Origin: Cognataquiflexum aquatile
GTDB lineage: Bacteria > Bacteroidota > Bacteroidia > Cytophagales > Cyclobacteriaceae
Direction of reading: 5' to 3'
Assembly: GCF_003316845.1 (NCBI RefSeq)
Contig: NZ_QMIK01000004.1
Coordinates: forward strand, 248,001 to 312,000
Length of the DNA stretch: 64,000 nt
The notes under the pieces were generated by a model. The model searched no databases, was not told the origin of the DNA, and saw only the letters and a program-made list of their open reading frames with translations. Shown one piece after another: positions 18,779 through 28,110 of this stretch (positions are counted from its first letter, which is position 1; every line of letters begins with the position of its first letter). Position numbers and translations under genes: made by a program.

Positions 18779-19704
18779 TTGCATTTGGCAATATATTCTT
18801 TGACCAGTTCTATTTCCGGATCTTTTTCATACACTTCTTCAAAATAGCTCAAAGCCAACTCCTTTTGGTCTTTGTAGAAATAATAAATCCCTTTGTTTCT
18901 GATGGCATAAAGGTTTTTGGGATTTTGCTTCAGGCTGTAATTGATGTCTTCAAGACCTTTTTCATGTTCGCCCAAATAAATAAGATACAGTCCTCGGTTA
19001 TTGTAGAAGAAAGCCTCTTTTGGGTTGAGTTTTATTGATTTTTCAATCCATTCCAGTGCCTTGGCATAATCCTTTGCTTCAAAAGAAAGCATTGCCCGGA
19101 GATTATAGATGTTAGGTTCAGAGGGGTTAAGTTTTTGGGCGAGATCCAAGGATATTTCGGACTGCTCAAATTCTTTCAGGTAATAATGAAGCGTGGCTTT
19201 ATTGATTAAAACTTCAGGATTGTCGGGTTGTAGCTCCAAAGAATTATCAAACGCCAAGAGCGCTTCGGAATAATTTTTCATTTTCTCCAAAATTAATCCG
19301 CTCAAAAAATGGCCTTTCCAGCTTTTGGGTAGGTTGGATAAAAGGTTCTTACTATCCTCAAGAGCCTTGTAATATTCCCCGTTATCCATGTAACCCACCC
19401 CTCGTTGAAAAAGGGCCAAAGAGTCAGTTGGGTTAACCATGAGGATTGCGGAAAAATCGGAAATTGCTTCTTCCAACTTATTGAGCTGCTGATAAACCAA
19501 GCCCCTGTTATAGAGCGCATCTTTGTAATTAGGGTCTATCAGAAGCGCTTCAGTATAGAATTCAACTGCGGCCTCGGGATCATTTTCTTTCAGCTTTTCA
19601 TTTCCTTTGAGTAGAAACCGTCCTTTTTTAGTTTCGGTATTGTCACATGAAAATAAAACCAGAACCCCAAAAAGGAATATCACTGAAAATTTAAGATTGT
19701 TCAT
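18769..19704 (-). CDS. TPR-repeat lipoprotein
   Basis: 311 residues. The lipoprotein signal peptide is MNNLKFSVIFLFGVLVLFSC, with the lipid-anchor Cys at about 20. The rest is a ladder of about eight tetratricopeptide repeats (DPEAAVEFYTEALLIDPNY, YKDALYNRGLVYQQL and so on to the C-terminus). It is probably a scaffold for protein-protein contacts on the periplasmic face of an envelope membrane. The ATG at 19704 overlaps the stop of the upstream AI-2E gene by 14 bp, which implies co-transcription and coupled translation. Its partner proteins are not identifiable from sequence. Confidence 0.88.
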   Translation of the reverse strand: MNNLKFSVIFLFGVLVLFSCDNTETKKGRFLLKGNEKLKENDPEAAVEFYTEALLIDPNYKDALYNRGLVYQQLNKLEEAISDFSAILMVNPTDSLALFQRGVGYMDNGEYYKALEDSKNLLSNLPKSWKGHFLSGLILEKMKNYSEALLAFDNSLELQPDNPEVLINKATLHYYLKEFEQSEISLDLAQKLNPSEPNIYNLRAMLSFEAKDYAKALEWIEKSIKLNPKEAFFYNNRGLYLIYLGEHEKGLEDINYSLKQNPKNLYAIRNKGIYYFYKDQKELALSYFEEVYEKDPEIELVKEYIAKCNQK

Positions 19705-20776
19705 TAAGGAAATCAACGTCATTTTTTTCTTCGCCCAATAATAATGCATAAGGCTTTGTGGCATCTGTAAGTTCAAATATTTTTCTTAAAACCGCCAAGG
19801 AAGGTATAATTAGGATCATTCCCACCACGCCCCAAATCGATGCACCAACCAATAATCCGATAATGGTTGCAAATGCATTTAGGTTTACATTGCCACCTAC
19901 AATTTTTGGAGTTAGAAAATTTGATTCAATCATTTGGATCAATTGAAAAGAAACGATAATGGCAAACGGATAAAACAATCCGTCTTTGGTCAAAAATGCA
20001 AACACAACAGGTAAGGTAAGGGCAATCAATGGACCCAAATAAGGCACGATATTTAGGACTGCAGCAATAACACCGAAAAATATAGCATGCTTGATCCCTA
20101 ATCCCAACAATACAGCGGTATTTAAAATGGCCAATATTACCATTACCTTGAAAACTCCCACTATATAATTTTGTACAACTTTTCGGAGGATCAGGATTTC
20201 TTCAATCACTTTTTCCTTATTATGTCTTGGAAAAAGCATTGAAAGGAATACGGTCAGGTGGTTCCGGTAAAGTAGAAAGAAGAAAATGAAAATTGGCAAC
20301 AAAAGAACCATCGACAAGGATCCTATAGTGCCAAAAACAAATTCAGCTAAAGTGGATCCATGAGATTGGATCCAATCAATCAAATAGTGTTTGTCGATTC
20401 CATTTCCTATGCCGGTTTCAATCTGGAAATTCTGCAAAATGAAGCCATCGATCTGAATTAAGTAGATGTTAAGCTTTTCTTTCACATTTCCTAGATCCCT
20501 CCCAAATGAGGCGACCTGAAATACTATGAAGACCATCAACCCCAAAATGAGAAACAGGCCTGAAAGAAGTGAAGCGAGAGTACTCCAAACCCGTGAAAGT
20601 TTTTTTCTTTCCAAGAAATCTGACATCGGAGTCAAAAGTATAGAGATCAAGCCTGCCAAAAACAAAGGGACCAAGAGACTCCGCCCTATAATCAAAATAA
20701 AAATGATCAGGCTAATCAATGACAAAACAGCAAGTGCTTTCAGGTAGGGGGGTAAATTAATGTTACTTTGGCTCAT
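19691..20776 (-). CDS. AI-2E family membrane transporter (second copy)
   Basis: 361 residues with the same plan as the gene at 6652: N-terminal membrane pairs, a soluble segment around residues 85-150, and a C-terminal block with NIVPYLGPLIALTLPV and GASIWGVVGMILIIPSLAVL. It is a clear but diverged paralogue. Substrate unknown. It is followed on the same strand, with overlap, by the TPR lipoprotein gene, and is divergent from the CDF transporter. Confidence 0.9.
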   Translation of the reverse strand: MSQSNINLPPYLKALAVLSLISLIIFILIIGRSLLVPLFLAGLISILLTPMSDFLERKKLSRVWSTLASLLSGLFLILGLMVFIVFQVASFGRDLGNVKEKLNIYLIQIDGFILQNFQIETGIGNGIDKHYLIDWIQSHGSTLAEFVFGTIGSLSMVLLLPIFIFFFLLYRNHLTVFLSMLFPRHNKEKVIEEILILRKVVQNYIVGVFKVMVILAILNTAVLLGLGIKHAIFFGVIAAVLNIVPYLGPLIALTLPVVFAFLTKDGLFYPFAIIVSFQLIQMIESNFLTPKIVGGNVNLNAFATIIGLLVGASIWGVVGMILIIPSLAVLRKIFELTDATKPYALLLGEEKNDVDFLNEQS

Positions 20777-20915
20777 AAAAAGGTTTAAAAGAAGGTTAAG
20801 CAGAAATGGTTTTGGTTGTTAGCTTTACTTATTCAATCTAAAGAGATTAATTAAAACAGTGATTATCAAAACTCATTAAATTTAATTCTATTTTTAACAG
20901 ATCAAAAATATTGAA

Positions 20916-21911
20916 GTGGAAAGAGAAAAGTCGATTTGGATAAGAGTGTCCTTTATTGTCAGTTTTGTTTTGTTGGTAGTCAAGTTCTATTCCTATTATA
21001 TTACCAATTCTACTGCTATTCTGACCGATGCCCTTGAAAGCATAGTCAATGTTGTGGCAGCAGGTTTTGCCACTTACAGTATTTATTTGAGTTCAATGCC
21101 AAGAGATGAAAATCATCCTTACGGTCACGGTAAAATAGAATTTTTTAGTGCAGGAGTGGAAGGTACCCTGATTATTCTTGCAGGTTTGTTTATCGTTTAT
21201 CAGTCGGTTTATAGTTTTTTCTTCCCACATACTCTCGAAAACCTATTTGCAGGTATTGTATTGATTACCATTTCCGGAACGGTAAACGGTATTTTGGGGA
21301 TTATGCTACAAAGAAGGGGCAAATCCCTCAACAGCATCACTTTGGAAGCAAGCGGGAAGCATCTGATTACAGATGCTTTGTCCAGTTTTCTATTGATTTT
21401 GGGGGTTGTCGTCATTTTGGTTACAGGATACCAGTTCCTTGATTCCATTATTGCAGTATTTTTCTCTTTCTATATTCTTTATTCAGGATATGGATTGGTA
21501 AGGAAATCTGTGGCGGGATTAATGGATGAATTGGATCCGACTGCGATCGATTCGACCGTGAAAACCATCAACCAAAACCGGAAGCCGAGTTGGATTGACA
21601 TCCATAATATGAGGGTACAGCAATATGGCGGAGACAGGCATATAGACCTTCATTTGACTTTGCCTTATTTCTTTGATTTGAAACAAGTACATAATGAAGT
21701 GGAAGAGTTGGAACATGCCTTAGAAGATGCGTGGCCTGGCATTATGGAAGTTTTTGTACATGCAGATCCTTGTATTCCGGAAAAATGTTGCCATTATTGT
21801 CAAATGAAAGACTGTGTTGTTCGGCAATATCCTAAAGACACCAAAATAGAATGGACATCGACGAATATGTCAAAAAACCAAAAGCATTATCATGAGTTTA
21901 TTGAGCAATAA
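20916..21911 (+). CDS. Cation diffusion facilitator (CDF) metal efflux transporter
   Basis: 331 residues from a GTG start. Six membrane segments in the N-terminal 210 residues carry the expected metal-site pattern: DALESIVN in segment 2, HPYGHGKIEF in the following loop and HLITDALSS in segment 5. A cytoplasmic ferredoxin-like domain follows (residues about 215-290; MRVQQYGGDRHIDLHLTL). It should export Zn2+, Fe2+, Co2+ or a similar divalent ion in exchange for protons. An extra Cys-rich tail after residue 285 (CIPEKCCHYCQMKDC) is unusual and could bind metal. Confidence 0.93.
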   Translation: MEREKSIWIRVSFIVSFVLLVVKFYSYYITNSTAILTDALESIVNVVAAGFATYSIYLSSMPRDENHPYGHGKIEFFSAGVEGTLIILAGLFIVYQSVYSFFFPHTLENLFAGIVLITISGTVNGILGIMLQRRGKSLNSITLEASGKHLITDALSSFLLILGVVVILVTGYQFLDSIIAVFFSFYILYSGYGLVRKSVAGLMDELDPTAIDSTVKTINQNRKPSWIDIHNMRVQQYGGDRHIDLHLTLPYFFDLKQVHNEVEELEHALEDAWPGIMEVFVHADPCIPEKCCHYCQMKDCVVRQYPKDTKIEWTSTNMSKNQKHYHEFIEQ

Positions 21912-21997
21912 TATTTCATAACTTAAAAAAAATTAAAATATTTTATCCCTTTTTTCAAGAATACAATTATCTTAGTATATTCAACAAAAAAAAAGCT

Positions 21998-22084
21998 ATG
22001 AACGAGGACAAACAATTTCGGGTACTGTTAGCGGTTACTTCCGTAGTATGGTTAATTCTTGTTGGAGTTCTAATCATAATCTAA
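21998..22084 (+). CDS. 28-residue membrane-anchored small ORF
   Basis: ATG at 21998, stop at 22082-22084. The 28-residue product has a charged N-terminus (NEDKQFR) followed by a continuous hydrophobic helix of about 20 residues (VLLAVTSVVWLILVGVLIII). Charge placement fits a single-pass inner-membrane peptide. It sits alone in the 370-bp gap between the CDF and M20 genes, with a hairpin terminator 70 bp downstream, so it has the layout of a tiny gene. No homologue is recognised and the call rests on composition and context. Confidence 0.45.
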   Translation: MNEDKQFRVLLAVTSVVWLILVGVLIII

Positions 22085-22152
22085 CAAGATATTAAGGTTT
22101 TAAGCTGTACCTACACCAACAGCAATTGCTTTTCAAATGGATTAAGGAGTAT

Positions 22153-22187
22153 AAAAAGGGATATGTAAATACGTATCCTTTTTTTAT
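22153..22187 (+). terminator. Hairpin terminator after the CDF/small-ORF unit
   Basis: AAAAAGGGATATGTA pairs with TACGTATCCTTTTT (one bulge and one wobble), followed by a T run. It would end transcripts from the CDF gene and the 28-codon ORF. Confidence 0.65.
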
Positions 22188-22283
22188 TTTCTAATTTTCT
22201 CATTTTTCAGTTTTGTTTTAATCTCACGATAATTAATTTTAAGAACACTTACTTTCATAAAATTTCATTTAAAAATTATCGCC

Positions 22284-23720
22284 ATGAAGAGAATATTACT
22301 TGGATTATTAGGGGTGCTGATTTGGTTGCCGGCTTTGGCCCAAGAACCATCCCATGAGGCTTTTATCGTCAAGCAATTGGATGCCAATACCGAAAGGTTT
22401 TCAAAAGCCGCACGGGAGATATGGGAAAATCCTGAATTGGGATTTTTGGAAGTTACCAGCTCCAAAGTATTGATCGATGAATTGAAAGCCTCGGGATTTA
22501 ATGTGGAGGTGGGTGTAGCCGGAATGCCTACTGCATTTGTGGCCACCTATGATAAAGGAGGTCCTGTAATCGGTTTCCTTGCGGAATATGATGCTTTGCC
22601 TGGTTTGTCACAAGACGCGGTTCCCTACAGGTCGGTTATCGTGGAGGGTGGTAATGGCCATGGATGTGGACACAATCTTTTTGGAACAGCTGTAGTCGCT
22701 TCAGGCGTAGCTTTGAAGGAGTGGATTGACGCCAACAATATCAAGGCAACTATTAAAATCTTTGGTACGCCGGCAGAAGAAAGTGGCGGAGGGAAAGTGT
22801 ACATGGCCCGTGATGGAATATTTAATGGAGTAGATGCAGTCATCAACTGGCATCCTTCTGACCGAAATGCTGCCAACGCTTCCACCTGTAATGCGGTAAT
22901 CGGTGGCAGATTCAGATTTTATGGAGAAACTGCCCACGCAGCCGCATCTCCTGAAAGAGGAAGGTCTTCCTTAGATGCTGTAGAGGCAATGAACATGATG
23001 GTAAACATGATGCGTGAGCATGTGGATCAGGAAAGTAGGATACATTATATTATTTCGAGTGGAGGCTTAGCACCAAATGTCGTTCCTGATTTTGCAGAAG
23101 TGAGGTATATGATCCGCCATCCTGATATTACAGAATTGAAAGATATGTGGGCGCGAATCGGAAAAGCTGCCGAAGGTGCGGCTATGGGAACAGGTACAAG
23201 GGTTGAAATTGAATTGGCGTCAGGATTATATGGTTTACTGCCAAATGAAACTTTGGCCAAACTGATGCATAAAAACCTGAGCTCACTCGGAGGAGTTGAG
23301 TATGACGAGGAGGAAATCAAATGGGCCACAGAAATCCAAAAAACCTTTAACTCCCCCAAAGTACCTTCTTTGGATGTCGCAAAAAAAGTCCAGCCCTATG
23401 CACTGAATTTCTTTCCTGCATCCACTGATGTTGGTGATGTAAGTTATGTAGTGCCAACAGTCGGTTTGGGAACAGCTACTTGGGTTCCTGGAACTGCCGC
23501 ACATACATGGCAGGCAGTTGCTGCCGACGGAATGAGCATCGGATTTAAGGGAATGATGCTTGCTGCAAAAACCATGGCCTTGACAGGAAAGGACTTGATT
23601 TTAAATCCTCTGATCATCCAAGAAGCAAAAAAAGAGTTTGACGAAAGATTGGGAGGTCTGAAATATGAAGCGCTAGTTGGCGATAAAGTGGTTCCTCTTG
23701 ATTTTAATGTTACCAAGTAG
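22284..23720 (+). CDS. Secreted M20-family amidohydrolase (AbgB-like)
   Basis: 478 residues with a signal peptide cut near ALAQ (residue 20). The dinuclear metal-peptidase core follows: FLAEYDALPGLS, GHGCGHNLFG (metal His ligands) and PAEESGGGKVYM (catalytic Glu). A dimerisation insert lies at about residues 210-320 (GETAHAAASPERGRSS). It most resembles the aminobenzoyl-glutamate hydrolase B subtype of M20D. It would cleave an amide bond in the periplasm; the substrate (aminoacyl or aromatic amide) is uncertain. It stands alone and shares a strong bidirectional terminator with the convergent M3 peptidase gene. Confidence 0.92.
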   Translation: MKRILLGLLGVLIWLPALAQEPSHEAFIVKQLDANTERFSKAAREIWENPELGFLEVTSSKVLIDELKASGFNVEVGVAGMPTAFVATYDKGGPVIGFLAEYDALPGLSQDAVPYRSVIVEGGNGHGCGHNLFGTAVVASGVALKEWIDANNIKATIKIFGTPAEESGGGKVYMARDGIFNGVDAVINWHPSDRNAANASTCNAVIGGRFRFYGETAHAAASPERGRSSLDAVEAMNMMVNMMREHVDQESRIHYIISSGGLAPNVVPDFAEVRYMIRHPDITELKDMWARIGKAAEGAAMGTGTRVEIELASGLYGLLPNETLAKLMHKNLSSLGGVEYDEEEIKWATEIQKTFNSPKVPSLDVAKKVQPYALNFFPASTDVGDVSYVVPTVGLGTATWVPGTAAHTWQAVAADGMSIGFKGMMLAAKTMALTGKDLILNPLIIQEAKKEFDERLGGLKYEALVGDKVVPLDFNVTK

Positions 23721-23793
23721 GATCAAAACCTTTTGATATTCCGATAAAAAGCAAATTTTTCTTAAATGCAAAGAAGCAGTAAATCGAAAAGTG

Positions 23794-23834
23794 AAAGCCA
23801 GCCTTCAATTTAATTTGAAGGCTGGCTTTATTTT
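23794..23834. terminator. Bidirectional terminator between M20 and M3 peptidase genes
   Basis: A perfect 15-bp inverted repeat (AAAGCCAGCCTTCAA / TTGAAGGCTGGCTTT, 23794-23808 and 23815-23829), a 6-nt loop and A/T-rich flanks. It ends both convergent genes. Confidence 0.9.
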
Positions 23835-25860
23835 AAACCAATCCTGCTCTTTTGAGCAAAGCATCAGGTTTTGGATCTCTTCCTCTAAACCTTTTGTAAA
23901 GTACTGTAGGATGTTCTTTTCCTCCTGCTGACAAGATATTTTCCTTAAATGATGTGGCTGTTTCTCTATCGAAAATTCCTTTTTCGAGAAACATTTCAAA
24001 TGCATCAGCATCCAAAACCTCAGCCCACTTATAACTGTAATATCCTGCTGCATAGCCACCTTGGAAAATGTGGGAAAAGGACGTACTCATCAAGGTACCT
24101 TCCACATCTGGAAGCAGGGAAGTCGGTTTTAGGATTTCTTTTTCGAATGAAAAAATTTCCGAAATGGTTGATGGATCAGTTCCATGGTAAGCCATGTCAA
24201 GTAGGCCAAAGCTGATCTGCCTGACTGTCTGATAACCTTGTTGGAAATTGGCTGCGTTTTTTATTTTTTGGATTAACTCAGAAGGTATAATTTCTTCTGT
24301 TTCATAATGCTTTGCAAAAAGATCCAAACATTCTTTCTCGTAACTCCAATTTTCAAAAATCTGGGAGGGAAGTTCTACAAAGTCCCAATAAACACTCGTG
24401 CCTGTCAGCGATTCATAATTGCCCTTTGCCAGCATGCCATGCAGTGCATGTCCAAATTCATGGAAAAGCGTAGTAACTTCATTGAATGTCAAAAGGGAAG
24501 GCTTGGTTTTGGTAGGTTTGGTAAAATTGCAGACTATCGAAACATGTGGTCTTGATTCTTTTCCTTTCACTGTTTTTTGTCCCCTGAAACTGGTCATCCA
24601 CGCACCGTTTCTTTTTCCTGCCCTTGGAAAAAAATCAGCGTAAAAAACCGCAACATGATTGCCTTCGGTGTCAATGACTTCATAGGTTGTCACCTCAGGA
24701 TGGTATTTTGGGATGTTTTTGTTTTCTATGAAATGGATACCAAATAATTTTTCGGCAGTAAGAAATACCCCTTCAATTACATTTTCAAGTTTGAAGTAAG
24801 GACGAAGTAACTCATCGCTGACCTCATATTTTTGGTTCTTGAGTTTTTCGGAATAGAAGGAAAAATCCCATTTTTCAATTTTCTCCAGACCATCAAGTTC
24901 CTTTGCGAAATTTTCAAGTTCTTTGATTTCTGCAAGTGCTTTCGGTTTGGCCATTTCCAGAAGGTTGTGAAGAAAATCCATTACTTTTGGAGCACTTTTA
25001 GCCATTCTTTCTTCCAATACGAAATCCGAGAAGCGTTTATATCCAAGCAGATTTGCCCTTTCATTTTTGAGTCTCAACATATCTTTGATATGCTGTCGGT
25101 TGTCCAATTCGTCTCCCTTACAGGATTTTGTACTTGAGGCAATGAACAATTCTCTTCTCAACTCCCTATTTTCGGAATACATCATAAACGGGATGTAGCT
25201 GGGATAGGCTAGTGTAAAGACCCATTTTCCGGGTTTGCCTTTTTCTTCGGCAGTTTGCGATGCAGCTTCTTTGACAGCGTCCGGCAATCCTGCAAGGTTT
25301 GACTCTTCAGAAACGACCAATTCATATTTGTTTGTTTCGGCCAATACATTTTCACCAAACTTCAAACCTAATTGGGAAAGATCCCTATCAATCTCTCTCA
25401 GTCTTTGCTTTTGGTTTTCGTCAAGTTTGGCTCCATTTCGCACAAAACCCTTGTATGTTTTTTCCAGAAGGGTTTTCTGTTCTTCGGTCAGGGTAAGTTT
25501 CTCCTTTTGTTCATAGACAAATTGTATGTTCGCAAATAATGCTTCATCCAACAGAATGTCATTGCTGTGTGCTGTCAGAAGAGAGGAGATTTCTCTTGCC
25601 AAAGCCTGAATTTGATCATTGGTCTCGGCACTGTTGAGGTTGAAAAATATGGAAGATATGTCATTCAGTTTTTCACCGGATTGATCCAAAGCAACTATCG
25701 TGTTTTCAAAAGTAGGAATCGGGCTATTTTTTATTTCCTGAATTTCCTCTTTTGCTTTTTTTATGGCTTCCTGAATGGCAGGTAGATAATGTTCTGCTTT
25801 AATCAAGCCAAATGGTGCTGTTTCAAATGGGGTGTCGAATTTTTCCAATAATGGATTCAT
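23833..25860 (-). CDS. M3-family zinc oligopeptidase (oligopeptidase A/Dcp-like)
   Basis: 675 residues, no signal peptide, hence cytoplasmic. The zinc motif HEFGHALHGM starts at residue 467; the third zinc ligand Glu lies in the following FVELPSQIFENW segment. The long helical N-terminal half and the C-terminal block (TLMSTSFSHIFQGGYAAGYYSYKWAEVLDADAFEMF) match M3A enzymes. It degrades short peptides, including cleaved signal peptides in E. coli. It is a single gene, convergent with the M20 amidohydrolase. Confidence 0.96.
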   Translation of the reverse strand: MNPLLEKFDTPFETAPFGLIKAEHYLPAIQEAIKKAKEEIQEIKNSPIPTFENTIVALDQSGEKLNDISSIFFNLNSAETNDQIQALAREISSLLTAHSNDILLDEALFANIQFVYEQKEKLTLTEEQKTLLEKTYKGFVRNGAKLDENQKQRLREIDRDLSQLGLKFGENVLAETNKYELVVSEESNLAGLPDAVKEAASQTAEEKGKPGKWVFTLAYPSYIPFMMYSENRELRRELFIASSTKSCKGDELDNRQHIKDMLRLKNERANLLGYKRFSDFVLEERMAKSAPKVMDFLHNLLEMAKPKALAEIKELENFAKELDGLEKIEKWDFSFYSEKLKNQKYEVSDELLRPYFKLENVIEGVFLTAEKLFGIHFIENKNIPKYHPEVTTYEVIDTEGNHVAVFYADFFPRAGKRNGAWMTSFRGQKTVKGKESRPHVSIVCNFTKPTKTKPSLLTFNEVTTLFHEFGHALHGMLAKGNYESLTGTSVYWDFVELPSQIFENWSYEKECLDLFAKHYETEEIIPSELIQKIKNAANFQQGYQTVRQISFGLLDMAYHGTDPSTISEIFSFEKEILKPTSLLPDVEGTLMSTSFSHIFQGGYAAGYYSYKWAEVLDADAFEMFLEKGIFDRETATSFKENILSAGGKEHPTVLYKRFRGRDPKPDALLKRAGLV

Positions 25861-25982
25861 GGTTTTTGATTTTGAAATTCAAGGAAATTAGTGTCAGCAA
25901 ATGTAATCAAGTTTATATCCCTGACTGAAGATAGAAACCTTAAAAAGTGTCAAATCAATTGGAAAGTAGTTTGTTCTGTAGA

Positions 25983-26630
25983 TTATTTGTACACCAAAAT
26001 GTAAAACAAAAGCCACAACAAAAACATCAAAACATAACTGAAAAGAATCACAAAGGTTGATTCAGAGAGTGTTCGGCGGCTGACAGTATGAAATCCAAAA
26101 ATCAAAAAAACAACATAAATCAATTCAAAGAGGTTGATTGCTCTAAGCGGATAATGATATTTGGTGGCAACACTTTCAGGATTGACCATTGAAAATAAAG
26201 AAAGCGGGTAATAATCCCTGATTTCCTGAAAAGTCACTGAATCTGATGGTTTGATATAAACCAACATTTTGATCAATTCCGGAATGATGAAGATAAATTC
26301 TGCTACCAAGACAAATTGCCACAGACGAACAAAAGGCGCCTTGTAGCCAAAAGCAAACGCCCCCAACCAAATCACAAAGGCCGTCGCGGTAAATTTCCAC
26401 AACAGGGCAAAAGGTGTCCAAACGTAATTCAGCGCGTTGAAAATATGGAATACCATGAAAGATCCTTCGGACTCCAGTTTGTCATATCCGGGGATGGACT
26501 GTAGGATCAGGTCATTGGTCACATACCTTACCAAAAGGAACAAAATAACCAAAATCAAAAAAAACAGCCTTTTATCGAAATCTAAATTGGCTTCGATGCG
26601 TTGTGAGATAGGACTGGGCGTTTGTGACAT
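25983..26630 (-). CDS. Five- or six-pass integral membrane protein, unknown family
   Basis: 215 residues. The first 20 are polar; then hydrophobic segments appear near 22-40, 75-95, 105-125, 165-183 and 193-213. The arrangement recalls Yip1-like small membrane proteins but I see no diagnostic motif, so I leave it unnamed. It is divergent from the TPR gene at 26707 with a 76-bp spacer. Annotation transfer from databases for this kind of protein is often unreliable. Confidence 0.7.
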   Translation of the reverse strand: MSQTPSPISQRIEANLDFDKRLFFLILVILFLLVRYVTNDLILQSIPGYDKLESEGSFMVFHIFNALNYVWTPFALLWKFTATAFVIWLGAFAFGYKAPFVRLWQFVLVAEFIFIIPELIKMLVYIKPSDSVTFQEIRDYYPLSLFSMVNPESVATKYHYPLRAINLFELIYVVFLIFGFHTVSRRTLSESTFVILFSYVLMFLLWLLFYILVYK

Positions 26631-26706
26631 AATCTGAAATAATTATAGCCAAATCTAAATGATTGTTTGGAATAGCATATAATTTTGGAGAAAATTTAGA
26701 ATAAGA

Positions 26707-27900
26707 ATGCGAAAAGGAAGTTTTTCAGTGATATTGATTTTGATGTTTTTTGCAAAAGTTTCTATTGCACAAGACCGTCCTTTAGATCAGGTGGGCAAGA
26801 GTGAATCTCCCTATCTGTTATTGGACAAAGGGCTGCAGTTTAGAATCACAGAAAATGTCAACGCCTTGTATAACTTTGATTTTGAGACTGCGGAGCGTGG
26901 ATTTAGGGTGATGCAATACCAATATCCTGAACATCCGCTTCCCTATTTTTTATTGGGTCTGAGTACTTGGTGGAAAATTGCCCCTGATGTCGAAAACGAC
27001 AAATACGATGACCTTTTTATCGATCAGATGGATGTCGTCATTGACAAAGCTGAGGAAATGTTGGATGACGATCCCAAAAATAAGGAAGCAGCATTCTTTT
27101 TGGCAGGTGCTTATGGTTTTCAGGGAAGGTTATACAGTGAGAGAAAAAGCTGGACAAGAGCAACTTTTGCAGGAAAAAATGCGCTCAAATACTTAAATCT
27201 CAGCAGGGGAGAAGAAGAGTTGGGTCCTGAATTGCTGTTGGGTGATGCCTTATTCAATTACTTTTCTGTCTGGATTCCTGAAAATTATCCTTTGCTAAAG
27301 CCTGTTGTCGCCATGTTTCCCAAAGGAAATAAAGCCCTTGGCCTTAAACAATTGGAAGACGTGGCTCAAAACGCCTTCTATGCCAGAATCGAAGCGCAAT
27401 ATTTTCTTTTCAGACTCTATGCTTCTGAAGAAAAACAACCCTATAAAGCCTTGGCTATCACGGATTATCTGCATAGTAAATTCCCAAATAATCCGTATTT
27501 CCACCGTTCTTATGCCAGACATTTGTATACCGTAGGGAGAATCACCGAGGCGAAGGAAATGTCTGAACAGATTCTCCAAAGGATCGATGACAAATGGACA
27601 GGTTATGAATCCAATAGCGGGAGGTATGCAGCATTTTATATTGCCCAATATTATGACAGGATTGGAGACCAGAAAGAAGCTAAAAAATATTACCTAAAGA
27701 CGCTTTCATATGGGGAAGAATCCGAAAGTCAGGAAAGCGGTTACTACCTTTATACATTGATTGCTTTGGGAAAAATGGCAAACCAAGAAAAGAACAAGCC
27801 CTTGGCAAAGAGTTATTTTAACCAGGTGAAGAAATATGCCAAGCGAAATCACCCCGCACATAAGGAAGCAAGGGATTATATCAAAAAGAATAAACTTTAA
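26707..27900 (+). CDS. Secreted TPR-repeat protein
   Basis: 397 residues with a signal peptide ending KVSIAQ (residue 21). The mature chain is helical, with tetratricopeptide-like repeats (YNFDFETAERGFRVMQYQYP, FFLAGAYGFQGRLYSERKSW, RYAAFYIAQYYDRIGDQKEAKKYY). The many aromatic and charged residues fit a periplasmic peptide- or polymer-binding scaffold. I do not recognise a specific family. A weak -7 box (TAATTTTG, 26680-26687) lies upstream. It is not obviously linked to the Lrp gene downstream. Confidence 0.82.
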   Translation: MRKGSFSVILILMFFAKVSIAQDRPLDQVGKSESPYLLLDKGLQFRITENVNALYNFDFETAERGFRVMQYQYPEHPLPYFLLGLSTWWKIAPDVENDKYDDLFIDQMDVVIDKAEEMLDDDPKNKEAAFFLAGAYGFQGRLYSERKSWTRATFAGKNALKYLNLSRGEEELGPELLLGDALFNYFSVWIPENYPLLKPVVAMFPKGNKALGLKQLEDVAQNAFYARIEAQYFLFRLYASEEKQPYKALAITDYLHSKFPNNPYFHRSYARHLYTVGRITEAKEMSEQILQRIDDKWTGYESNSGRYAAFYIAQYYDRIGDQKEAKKYYLKTLSYGEESESQESGYYLYTLIALGKMANQEKNKPLAKSYFNQVKKYAKRNHPAHKEARDYIKKNKL

Positions 27901-28043
27901 TCATATTTTCCCGTATGAGATATATCAAATTCAGGAGATAATTTGATTAACTTCCATAAGTTGAAAACAATTCAATGCAAATATTCTGAAAAATTGCTAA
28001 TTGGTAAACAATATTTTGCAAACAGGGTTTTATTTTGTAATTA

Positions 28044-28059
28044 ATTGTTTTAAAACAAT
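28044..28059 (+). promoter_or_regulatory. 16-bp perfect palindrome, candidate Lrp/AsnC operator
   Basis: ATTGTTTTAAAACAAT is exactly self-complementary. It lies 12 bp upstream of the TAACTTTG -7 box at 28072-28079 and about 50 bp before the Lrp-family start, where the -33 element should be. That placement suggests autorepression by the downstream regulator; this is inference. Confidence 0.5.
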
Positions 28060-28071
28060 ATCAAATTATAT

Positions 28072-28079
28072 TAACTTTG
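28072..28079 (+). promoter_or_regulatory. -7 promoter element of the Lrp/AsnC gene
   Basis: TAACTTTG matches TAnnTTTG and ends 31 bp before the ATG. A canonical TTTG -33 element is not found at 19-21 bp spacing; the palindrome occupies that place. Confidence 0.5.
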
Positions 28080-28110
28080 CACGACATAAAATTTTGAAAA
28101 TTCAAGAATC

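Noticed and set aside
27924-27947. 8-bp inverted repeat after the TPR gene as a terminator
   Set aside because: It has no following T run, so it is not supported as a terminator.
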